DNA of 9,425 nucleotides. Source: Comamonadaceae bacterium (GTDB lineage: Bacteria > Pseudomonadota > Gammaproteobacteria > Burkholderiales > Burkholderiaceae_C). Shown in pieces: positions 1 to 5,673 of this stretch. Numbering within the stretch: the stretch's first letter is position 1; every line of letters begins with the position of its first letter. The DNA lies in contig CANCDA010000095.1 in assembly GCA_947374705.1 (NCBI GenBank), positions 1 to 9,425 of the forward strand, written 5' to 3'. Position numbers and translations under genes: made by a program. The notes under the pieces are model-generated. The model worked only from the letters and a program-made list of their open reading frames with translations, was not told the DNA's origin and did not search any database.

Positions 1-5
1 CCCAC

Positions 6-41
6 AAAGGCGAACAGTGTGTTCGCCTTTTTTATTTTTTT
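6..41 (+). terminator. Intrinsic terminator of an off-window upstream gene
   Basis: A perfect 10-bp stem (6-15 pairs with 21-30, AAAGGCGAAC with GTTCGCCTTT) closes a 5-nt loop (16-20) and runs into a T-rich tract to position 41. This is a textbook Rho-independent terminator. The gene it ends lies left of the window. In many proteobacteria hupB (HU) precedes ppiD, so hupB is a reasonable guess, but nothing here shows it. Only three bases separate the T tract from the ribosome binding site of ppiD. Confidence 0.9.
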
Positions 42-44
42 GTT

Positions 45-50
45 GGAGAG
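45..50 (+). promoter_or_regulatory. Ribosome binding site of ppiD
   Basis: GGAGAG lies 7 nt before the ATG at 58. It decides the start: the reading frame stays open upstream to a GTG at 19, but that codon sits inside the terminator hairpin and would add 13 residues (MFAFFIFLLESSR) without any ribosome binding site. Confidence 0.8.
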
Positions 51-57
51 TTCTCGC

Positions 58-1995
58 ATGTTTGATTACGTTCGCAAGCACACGAAGATCATGATGGGCC
101 TGTTGTTCCTGCTGATCATCCCCTCGTTCGTGCTGTTCGGAATCGATGGCTACAACCGGTTCCGCGAGAAGGGCCAAGCGGTTGCTGTGGTCGGTAGTTA
201 TGAAATTACCCAAGCCGAATGGGATGCCAGTCATAAGCAAGAGGTGGATCGCTTGCGTGCCTCCATGCCCAACCTAGATGCCAAATTGCTGGATTCTCCC
301 CAAGCGCGCTATGCCTCTTTGGAGAATTTGGTGCGTGAGCGCGTGTTGAGCGAAGCTGCATTGGCCGCGCATTTGGTGACCAGTGACGCCAAGCTGGCCC
401 GTGACTTGCAAAGCAACCCCACCATAGCTGCCCTGCGTCGCCCTGATGGCACGCTGGACATGGAGCAGTACCGCCAGCTGGTGGGTAGCCAGGGCATGAC
501 GCCTGAGATGTTTGAGGCCCGCATGCGCAGCGAAATCGCCAAGCGCCAGGTCGAGGCGGGGGTGGTGCAGACCGGCTTTACTTTGCCCGGTGTTGCTGAT
601 TCAGCCTTGAATGCGTTCTACGAGCGACGTGAGGTGCAGCTCGCACGCTTCAACAGCGCAGATTTTGCAGTCCAGGTCAAGCCGACCGACGCTGAGTTGG
701 ACGCCTACTACCAAGCCAATCAAAACCAGTTTCAAGCCGCAGAGCAGGCCAACATTGAGTACCTCGTTCTCGACATCAACGCGGTGCGCAAATCAATCAC
801 GCTCAGCGAGCAGGACTTAAAGGCTTACTACGAGCAAAATGCGGCGCGTTTGAGCGGCACTGAAGAGCGTCGTGCGAGCCACATCTTGATCACTGCGGCC
901 AAAACAGCCCCAGCCGCCGAGCGCGACAAGGCCAAAGCCCGCGCCGAAGAGCTGCTGGTTGGCGTGCGTAAAACGCCCGCCAGTTTTGCAGAGACTGCAC
1001 GCAAAAATTCACAAGACCCTGGCTCAGCCGCCAAAGGGGGTGACCTTGATTTCTTTGCCAAAGGTTCAATGGTCAAGCCTTTTGAAGATGCCGCCTTCAC
1101 GCTGAAAAAAGGTGACATCAGCGATGTGGTGGAGTCTGATTTTGGCTACCACATCATTCAGCTGACCGACATCAAAGCACCCAAGCAAAAAAGCTTTGAA
1201 GAGCTGCGTGCCAGCCTTGAGGAAGACCTGAAAAATCAGCAGGCCCGCGCCAAATACGCGGAAGCCGCAGAAGCCTTCACCAACGGCGTGTACGAGCAGT
1301 CCGATAGCCTCAAACCCGTGGCGGATCGACTCAAGCTGGAGATTCAAGCCGCCAGCGGTGTCAAACGCACAGCCGCACCCGGTGCGAAAGGCCCACTGGC
1401 CAATGCTAAGCTTTTAGCGGCTGTTTTCAATCCGGATTCTGTCGAGAAAAAACGCAATTCAGAAGCCGTGGAAATCGCGCCTAGTCAGCTTGCGGCGGCT
1501 CGCATCACGCAGTACACAGCGGCGCACACCTTGCCGTTTACCGAAGTGCGCGCCAGCGTGCAAGAACGTGTGATTGCCAGCAGAGCCGCAGAATTGGCCA
1601 AAAAAGAAGGTGAGCAAAAGCTGGCAGCCTGGAAGGCCAACCCGGCCACGGCCACCTTGTTGGCTGCGCAAGAAGTGTCACGTGACCAACCCAAAGGCTT
1701 GCCCGCCGTGGTGTTGAGTGCGCTGATGCGCGTTGACGGCAGCAATCTGCCCGCATGGGTCGGCGTGGACATGCAAGCGCAAGGCTATGTCGTTGTCAAA
1801 GTTAATAAATTGACGCCGCGCGCGACGCCAGCCTCAGAAATGCAAAAACAAGACCGCGAGCAGGTGGCCAAATTCTGGGCTGTTGCCGAGAATCAAGCCT
1901 ATTACAAATGGCTCAAAGAACGCTTCAAGGTTCAGATTAAGGTGAATCGCCCCTCGAATTCTGTTGCAGATGCAGCCCAGAGCACGGCTTCTTGA
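58..1995 (+). CDS. ppiD: PpiD-type peptidyl-prolyl isomerase / periplasmic chaperone
   Basis: This 645-residue protein has the PpiD architecture; E. coli PpiD is 623 aa. A short positively charged N-terminus (MFDYVRKHTK) is followed by one uncleaved membrane anchor at about residues 11-28, with the rest in the periplasm. The SurA-like N-terminal chaperone region covers roughly residues 35-200. A single parvulin (PPIC) domain spans about 268-372, with SHIL at 274-277, a GGDLDFF motif and the closing FGYHIIQL at 362-369. A long helical C-terminal region ends in an Ala/Ser-rich tail. In E. coli, PpiD sits at the SecYEG translocon and helps newly exported proteins; its parvulin domain has little isomerase activity, so chaperoning is the safer call here. 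The motif reads GGDLD where many parvulins have GGDLG. No terminator separates it from the tRNA 29 bp downstream. The family call is firm; active isomerase function is not established. Confidence 0.93.
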   Translation: MFDYVRKHTKIMMGLLFLLIIPSFVLFGIDGYNRFREKGQAVAVVGSYEITQAEWDASHKQEVDRLRASMPNLDAKLLDSPQARYASLENLVRERVLSEAALAAHLVTSDAKLARDLQSNPTIAALRRPDGTLDMEQYRQLVGSQGMTPEMFEARMRSEIAKRQVEAGVVQTGFTLPGVADSALNAFYERREVQLARFNSADFAVQVKPTDAELDAYYQANQNQFQAAEQANIEYLVLDINAVRKSITLSEQDLKAYYEQNAARLSGTEERRASHILITAAKTAPAAERDKAKARAEELLVGVRKTPASFAETARKNSQDPGSAAKGGDLDFFAKGSMVKPFEDAAFTLKKGDISDVVESDFGYHIIQLTDIKAPKQKSFEELRASLEEDLKNQQARAKYAEAAEAFTNGVYEQSDSLKPVADRLKLEIQAASGVKRTAAPGAKGPLANAKLLAAVFNPDSVEKKRNSEAVEIAPSQLAAARITQYTAAHTLPFTEVRASVQERVIASRAAELAKKEGEQKLAAWKANPATATLLAAQEVSRDQPKGLPAVVLSALMRVDGSNLPAWVGVDMQAQGYVVVKVNKLTPRATPASEMQKQDREQVAKFWAVAENQAYYKWLKERFKVQIKVNRPSNSVADAAQSTAS

Positions 1996-2006
1996 TCTTC
2001 ATTGGT

Positions 2007-2012
2007 TATAAT
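2007..2012 (+). promoter_or_regulatory. Candidate -10 box for tRNA-His
   Basis: A perfect TATAAT lies in the 29-bp gap between the ppiD stop and the tRNA. It predicts transcription starting at about 2019, five bases before the G-1 of the tRNA. The matching -35 region would fall in the last codons of ppiD (around 1984-1989) and has no good match to TTGACA. The position strongly suggests a real tRNA promoter, but only the -10 is convincing. Confidence 0.6.
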
Positions 2013-2024
2013 CAAAGTCTTACG

Positions 2025-2100
2025 GTGGCTGTAGCTCAGTTGGTAGAGTCCAGGATTGTGATTCCTGTTGTCGTGGGTTCGAGCCCCATCAGCCACCCCA
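2025..2100 (+). tRNA. tRNA-His (anticodon GTG)
   Basis: A complete cloverleaf can be folded by eye. The acceptor GTGGCTG (2025-2031) pairs with CAGCCAC (2090-2096). The D arm has GCTC/GAGT, with one G-T pair. The anticodon stem CAGGA/TCCTG carries loop TTGTGAT with anticodon GTG at 2058-2060, and the T arm GTGGG/CCCAT carries loop TTCGAGC. The CCA end is encoded (2098-2100). The base at 2024 is G and can pair with the discriminator C at 2097: this extra G-1 is the identity element of bacterial tRNA-His and is normally kept by RNase P, so the mature molecule probably starts at 2024. It delivers histidine at CAC/CAU codons. A terminator follows 4 nt after CCA. Confidence 0.98.
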
Positions 2101-2104
2101 AATA

Positions 2105-2132
2105 AAAAATGCCCACATTCGTGGGCATTTTT
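2105..2132. terminator. Bidirectional terminator between tRNA-His and the minus-strand oxidoreductase
   Basis: A 12-bp perfect stem (2105-2116 with 2121-2132) has a 4-nt ATTC loop: an A-run, then TGCCCAC, loop, GTGGGCA, then a T-run. Both strands give a GC-rich core followed by U residues, so it can stop tRNA-His (and any ppiD read-through) from the left and the oxidoreductase gene ending at 2154 from the right. Confidence 0.9.
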
Positions 2133-2153
2133 CATGGCGAAGACAATTTAGCG

Positions 2154-3140
2154 TTAATTCACCAGCACCAATTTCCCCATCACGCCGCGTGAGCCCATGT
2201 GGGCATAAGCCGCTTTGAGTTCTGACATGGGCATGGTCTGGTCAATCACGGGTTTGATCTTGCCTTGGGCATACCACTGTGCCAGCTCTTGCATCATGGC
2301 AGCTTGGGCGATGGGCTCGCGCCTAGAGAAATCACCCCAAAACACCCCCACAATGGAGGCGCCTTTGAGCAGGGCCAGGTTCAGCGGCAAGCTGGGGATG
2401 GGGCCTGAGGCAAAACCCACCACGAGGTATCGACCACGCCAGGCAATAGAGCGAAGTGCGGGTTCGGCAAAGTCGCCGCCGACAGGGTCGTAGATCACAT
2501 CAGGGCCTTTTCCGTCGGTGAGTGATTTGATGGCCTCTCTGAATGCTTTAGACGGTGTGCCTCGGCTGTAGTTGATGGTGTCGTCTGCACCTAGGGATTT
2601 GCACAGGGTGCACTTCTCATCGCTGGAGGTGGCGGCAATCACGCGGGCCCCGGCTTGCTTGGCGATTTGGATGGCGGCTGTGCCCACGCCGCCTGCGGCA
2701 CCCAGGATCAACACCGTTTCCCCCGCTTTGAGTTGTGCCCGGTCGAGCAGGGCGTGGTGCGAAGTGGCGTAGATCATGATGAAGGCCGCAGCGTCCACAA
2801 AGGGGAAGCTGTCGGGCAGTGGCATGCACAGGGCGGCTGGGGCCAGGGTGTGGGTGCCAAAGCCGCCCGTGCCCGACAAGCAAGCCACGTGCTGGCCGAC
2901 TTTGAGGTGCGTGACACCTTCACCCACGGCTTGCACCACGCCCGCGTATTCAGCGCCGGGCACAAAAGGCAGGGGGGGCTTGAACTGGTATTTGTTTTGA
3001 ACGATCAGCAGGTCGGGGAAGTTCAGGCTCGCGGCCTTGATTTCGATCAGTACTTGGTCTGCTGCGGGTTGCGGTGTCGGCAGCGCTTTCCATTGCAACG
3101 CGCTCACGCCCACAGGGTCTTCACAAAGCCAAGCATGCAT
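2154..3140 (-). CDS. Zinc-independent MDR oxidoreductase, NADPH:quinone reductase type
   Basis: This 328-residue protein belongs to the medium-chain dehydrogenase/reductase superfamily. The N-terminal GroES-like half (about 1-125) carries the stretch NFPDLLIVQNKYQ (40-52), then PGAEYAGVV (61-69), typical of the quinone oxidoreductase branch. The Rossmann half carries the nucleotide-binding GAAGGVG (147-153) and TSSDEK (171-176), consistent with NADPH. The Cys/His ligands of the catalytic zinc in true alcohol dehydrogenases are absent, as is the structural four-Cys lobe, so a zinc-free NADPH-dependent reduction of quinones or activated alkenes is expected in the cytoplasm; the substrate cannot be read from sequence. 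The start was chosen at MHAWL because GGAG lies 7 nt upstream and the family begins there; the frame is open further upstream but would run across the intergenic region into surE. It is transcribed divergently from surE and ends at a bidirectional terminator. Confidence 0.88.
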   Translation of the reverse strand: MHAWLCEDPVGVSALQWKALPTPQPAADQVLIEIKAASLNFPDLLIVQNKYQFKPPLPFVPGAEYAGVVQAVGEGVTHLKVGQHVACLSGTGGFGTHTLAPAALCMPLPDSFPFVDAAAFIMIYATSHHALLDRAQLKAGETVLILGAAGGVGTAAIQIAKQAGARVIAATSSDEKCTLCKSLGADDTINYSRGTPSKAFREAIKSLTDGKGPDVIYDPVGGDFAEPALRSIAWRGRYLVVGFASGPIPSLPLNLALLKGASIVGVFWGDFSRREPIAQAAMMQELAQWYAQGKIKPVIDQTMPMSELKAAYAHMGSRGVMGKLVLVN

Positions 3141-3147
3141 GTTTGAT

Positions 3148-3151
3148 CTCC
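3148..3151 (-). promoter_or_regulatory. Ribosome binding site of the MDR oxidoreductase
   Basis: GGAG on the minus strand, 7 nt before the ATG at 3140. It fixes the start against the 73-codon open extension further upstream. Confidence 0.75.
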
Positions 3152-3196
3152 AAAAATTGAGCCGCAGCAAAACCGCTACAAGACGACACCAGCAAT

Positions 3197-3202
3197 TATG
3201 AT
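3197..3202 (+). promoter_or_regulatory. Candidate -10 box for surE
   Basis: TATGAT, one mismatch from TATAAT, lies in the 72-75-bp divergent gap between the oxidoreductase and surE. A start about 7 nt downstream would fall near 3209, only a few bases before the ATGs at 3213 and 3216, giving a nearly leaderless message. No convincing -35 is seen around 3174-3179. The box overlaps the ATG at 3198, which argues against that codon being the start. Confidence 0.4.
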
Positions 3203-3215
3203 AGCCCTCAGCATG

Positions 3216-3995
3216 ATGAAAATACTGATCTCCAATGATGATGGCTACCAAGCGCCTGGCATTGTGGCGCTCTACGAGGCGTTGAAGGATGTCGCTGAGG
3301 TCGAGGTGGTGGCGCCTGAGTTCAACAACAGCGCCAAATCCAACGCGCTGACCCTGCATTCACCCTTGTCGGTGCAGCGTGCGGCCAATGGTTTTCGCTA
3401 TGTCAACGGTACACCGGCGGACTGCGTGCACATCGCGCTCACGGGCTTGCTGGGCTACCGGCCTGATTTGGTGGTCTCGGGCATCAACAATGGTGCCAAT
3501 ATGGGGGACGACACGATCTACTCTGGCACGGTGGGCGCGGCCATGGAGGGCTATTTGTTTGGTGTTCCGGCGATTGCGTTTTCCCAAGTGGAAAGAGATT
3601 GGAAGCATCTGGATGCAGCAGCCAGCAAGGCGCGCGAGTTGGTGTTGCAGATGTCAGCCCAAAATCTGGTGGGCATCAAGCCCTGGCTGCTCAATATCAA
3701 CATCCCTTGCCTGGCATTGGCGAACATTCAGCCCATGAAAGTGTGCCGCTTGGGACGACGCCATTCGGCAGAAAAAGTCATCACCCAAGTGAGTCCGCGA
3801 GGTGAGACCATGTACTGGATCGGCAGCGCTGGCCCAGCCAAAGACGAGAGCGAAGGCACCGACTTTCACGCTACCGCGCAGGGCCATATCGCCATGACGC
3901 CTTTGATGGTGGATTTGACCGACCATGCGCATCTGGGGTACTGGGCGCAGACGGCTGCACGCCTGTCAAGCAGCACGCCGGAGCATGTGGCATGA
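3216..3995 (+). CDS. surE: 5'/3'-nucleotidase SurE (survival protein)
   Basis: This 259-residue protein matches SurE in length and motifs. It opens with MKILISNDDGY, placing the metal-binding Asp pair at D8 and D9 as in characterised SurE proteins. NNSAKSNA follows, with Ser39 as the expected third metal-contact residue, and then SGINNGANMGDD (88-99), which supplies the Asn ligand and the GxN loop, and YSGTVGAAMEG. SurE is a cytoplasmic divalent-metal phosphatase acting on nucleoside 5'- and 3'-monophosphates and on short polyphosphate, linked to stationary-phase survival. The start is uncertain: ATGs at 3198, 3213 and 3216 are in frame, none with a good Shine-Dalgarno sequence; 3216 was chosen because the family begins MKIL. 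Its TGA overlaps the pcm ATG by 4 nt (ATGA), so the two are probably translationally coupled. Confidence 0.95.
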   Translation: MKILISNDDGYQAPGIVALYEALKDVAEVEVVAPEFNNSAKSNALTLHSPLSVQRAANGFRYVNGTPADCVHIALTGLLGYRPDLVVSGINNGANMGDDTIYSGTVGAAMEGYLFGVPAIAFSQVERDWKHLDAAASKARELVLQMSAQNLVGIKPWLLNINIPCLALANIQPMKVCRLGRRHSAEKVITQVSPRGETMYWIGSAGPAKDESEGTDFHATAQGHIAMTPLMVDLTDHAHLGYWAQTAARLSSSTPEHVA

Positions 3996-4786
3996 CAACG
4001 CGGCCTCGTCCTTCTTTTCCGGCCCGTTTGGACAGCTCTGCCAGCTCCAGTCGGGGGGTGAAAAAACACACCGCAACAGAGACGGCCTTGCAAAGCCCTT
4101 TGCTACGCCACGTGGCTCGACCTGTCGTGCAAAGCCTGGGCATGGACTCTCAAGCCGTGCGCCAAAACATGGTGAGTAAATTGGCGGCTGATGGCATTGC
4201 CGATGCGCGCGTGCTGGTGGCCATGGGCACGATTGAGCGCCACCGTTTTGTGGACACGGCGCTGGTGAATCAAGCCTACGAAGACACCAGTCTGCCCATT
4301 GGTCTGGGGCAAACCATCTCCAAGCCGGGGGTGGTCTCGCGCATGGCCGAGTTGTTGCTCAATGGCCGGGCCGACAAGCTGGGTCGCGTGCTTGAAATCG
4401 GCACGGGTTGCGGCTACCAAGCCGCGATCTTGAGCCTGCTGGCCACCGAGGTTTACAGCATCGAGCGCCTACGCGGTTTGCACGACAAAGCACGGGAGAA
4501 CCTGCGCACGCTTCGCTTGCCCAATGTGCACCTCTTGTTTGGCGACGGCATGGCCGGTTTTTCCAAAGGCGCGCCCTACGCGGCCATCATTGCTGCGGCC
4601 GGTGGCGAGGCCGTGCCGCAAGCCTGGATAGATCAGTTGGCCGTAGGCGGACGGCTGGTGGCGCCGGTCATGTCGGGTGAGCGGGCCAAGCAGGCTTTGA
4701 TGGTGATTGACAAAACCCCCGGTGGACTGCGGCAGATGGTGCTGGAGACGGTTCACTTTGTCCCTCTAAAATCGGGCATTGCATGA
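3992..4786 (+). CDS. pcm: Protein-L-isoaspartate O-methyltransferase
   Basis: This 264-residue class I SAM methyltransferase methylates L-isoaspartyl residues in aged proteins so that they can revert to aspartate. The PCMT core starts near residue 58 (RQNMVSKL). It shows LPIGLGQTISKP (101-112), the family substrate-side motif; VLEIGTGCGYQ (133-143), SAM motif I with Cys where E. coli has Ser; and the C-terminal VHFVPL (254-259). The first 50 or so residues, rich in Ser, Arg and Pro, have no counterpart in the 208-aa E. coli enzyme. The start is supported by the ATGA overlap with surE and by GGAG at 3980-3983, 8 nt upstream; ATGs at 4142 and 4169 would remove the extension but lack clear ribosome binding sites. 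It lies between surE and nlpD as in many proteobacteria, consistent with a repair role in non-growing cells. Confidence 0.94.
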   Translation: MTTRPRPSFPARLDSSASSSRGVKKHTATETALQSPLLRHVARPVVQSLGMDSQAVRQNMVSKLAADGIADARVLVAMGTIERHRFVDTALVNQAYEDTSLPIGLGQTISKPGVVSRMAELLLNGRADKLGRVLEIGTGCGYQAAILSLLATEVYSIERLRGLHDKARENLRTLRLPNVHLLFGDGMAGFSKGAPYAAIIAAAGGEAVPQAWIDQLAVGGRLVAPVMSGERAKQALMVIDKTPGGLRQMVLETVHFVPLKSGIA

Positions 4787-4791
4787 AGGGA
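4785..4791 (+). promoter_or_regulatory. Ribosome binding site favouring the downstream nlpD start
   Basis: GAAGGGA lies 6 nt before the ATG at 4798 and overlaps the pcm stop codon. It supports 4798 over the ATG at 4783, which makes an ATGA overlap with pcm but has only a weak GGG upstream. Either choice leaves the lipoprotein signal intact. Confidence 0.5.
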
Positions 4792-4797
4792 TTTTTT

Positions 4798-5643
4798 ATG
4801 TTGAGTGTGTGGCGTCGCGTGTTGGTCTGGAGCGTGCTCTTGGGCTGCGGTCTCGTGTTGGTGGCTTGCAGTTCGCAGCGAGTCAATCGGGCCCCGGTGG
4901 AAGACCGGGGTAACCATGCCAAGCCTGCACCGGCGGTGATGGAGCCTGCGGCCGCACCACCCGTCAAACAACTGCCTGGCTTTGAGAATGCCGGTAAACC
5001 GGGCTACTACACCGTCAAACCTGGTGACACCCTGACGCGTATTTCTTTGGACAATGGTCAGCCTTGGAAAGATGTGGCGCGCTGGAACAACATTGACAAA
5101 CCCAACCAGATTGAAGTGGGGCAGGTTTTGCGCGTCGTCCCGCCCGTGGCTGTGGCTGCTGCGGCCCCGGTGAGCCCTACTGGTGTGGTGACCCGGCCCG
5201 TGACGTCCTCTGGCGCCGCACCTGCGGTGACCGCTGCTGCTCCTAAACCCCAGCCCGAACTTGCAGGTGCCGATGAGGTTGTGGACTGGAGTTGGCCCGT
5301 TACCGGCCCGGTGTTGGCCGGTTTTGATGAAGTCAAAAACAAAGGCCTGGACTTGGGTGGCGCAGCGGGTGATGCCGTACTGGCAGCGGCTGATGGCAAA
5401 GTGGTCTATGTGGGCGAAGGCCTGCGCGGTTACGGCAAGCTGATCATCCTGAAACACAACAACACCTTCCTCACGGCCTATGCCCATAACCAGGCGCTTC
5501 TGGTCAAAGAAGATCAATCCGTGCGCAAGGGACAAAAAATTGCAGAGATGGGCAGTAGCGATACCGACCGGGTCAAGCTGCACTTTGAGGTGCGTCGGCA
5601 AGGTAAACCTGTTGACCCTGCCAAATTTTTACCCACGCGCTGA
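4798..5643 (+). CDS. nlpD: Outer-membrane lipoprotein NlpD (LysM + degenerate M23 domain)
   Basis: This 281-residue lipoprotein has a type II signal peptide (MLSVWRR, hydrophobic stretch, lipobox LVAC with Cys24). Ser25-Ser26 after the Cys predict sorting to the outer membrane. A LysM peptidoglycan-binding domain covers about 70-114 (YYTVKPGDTLTRIS ... VGQVLRV). An Ala/Pro linker runs to about 162, and a LytM/M23 domain covers 164-280. The HxGxD motif reads NKGLD (Asn181 for His, Asp185 kept), YAHN keeps His230, and HxH reads KLH (Lys260, His262). One zinc ligand and one catalytic His are therefore lost, as in E. coli NlpD, which does not cut peptidoglycan but activates the amidase AmiC for daughter-cell separation. 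It follows pcm almost without gap and lies directly before rpoS; in E. coli a main rpoS promoter lies inside nlpD, but no such promoter could be picked out here. An alternative start at 4783 adds five residues. Confidence 0.93.
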   Translation: MLSVWRRVLVWSVLLGCGLVLVACSSQRVNRAPVEDRGNHAKPAPAVMEPAAAPPVKQLPGFENAGKPGYYTVKPGDTLTRISLDNGQPWKDVARWNNIDKPNQIEVGQVLRVVPPVAVAAAAPVSPTGVVTRPVTSSGAAPAVTAAAPKPQPELAGADEVVDWSWPVTGPVLAGFDEVKNKGLDLGGAAGDAVLAAADGKVVYVGEGLRGYGKLIILKHNNTFLTAYAHNQALLVKEDQSVRKGQKIAEMGSSDTDRVKLHFEVRRQGKPVDPAKFLPTR

Positions 5644-5673
5644 GCCACTCGCACACAACCTTGAGTAAGCGCC

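Noticed and set aside
19..57. GTG at 19 as the ppiD start, adding 13 residues
   Set aside because: It lies inside the terminator hairpin and T tract, has no ribosome binding site, and would place a second hydrophobic run before the normal PpiD N-terminus. ATG at 58 has GGAGAG at 7 nt.
2655..3146. 163-codon plus-strand open frame opposite the oxidoreductase
   Set aside because: It is a shadow of the minus-strand gene: no family motif is recognisable, there is no ribosome binding site, and the opposite strand has clear MDR motifs throughout.
3141..3359. 73-codon N-terminal extension of the oxidoreductase
   Set aside because: It would cross the divergent intergenic gap and overlap surE antisense; the ribosome binding site and family N-terminus put the start at 3140.
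4752..4772. Promoter for nlpD/rpoS with TAAAAT at 4767-4772
   Set aside because: The -10 is fair, but no -35 lies at 16-18 bp and no TG precedes it; it sits in codons for the conserved Pcm C-terminus. Not enough to call.
4753..5601. 282-codon minus-strand open frame opposite nlpD
   Set aside because: It is an antisense shadow of NlpD with Arg/His/Gly-rich content; the plus strand carries a lipobox, a LysM domain and an M23 domain.
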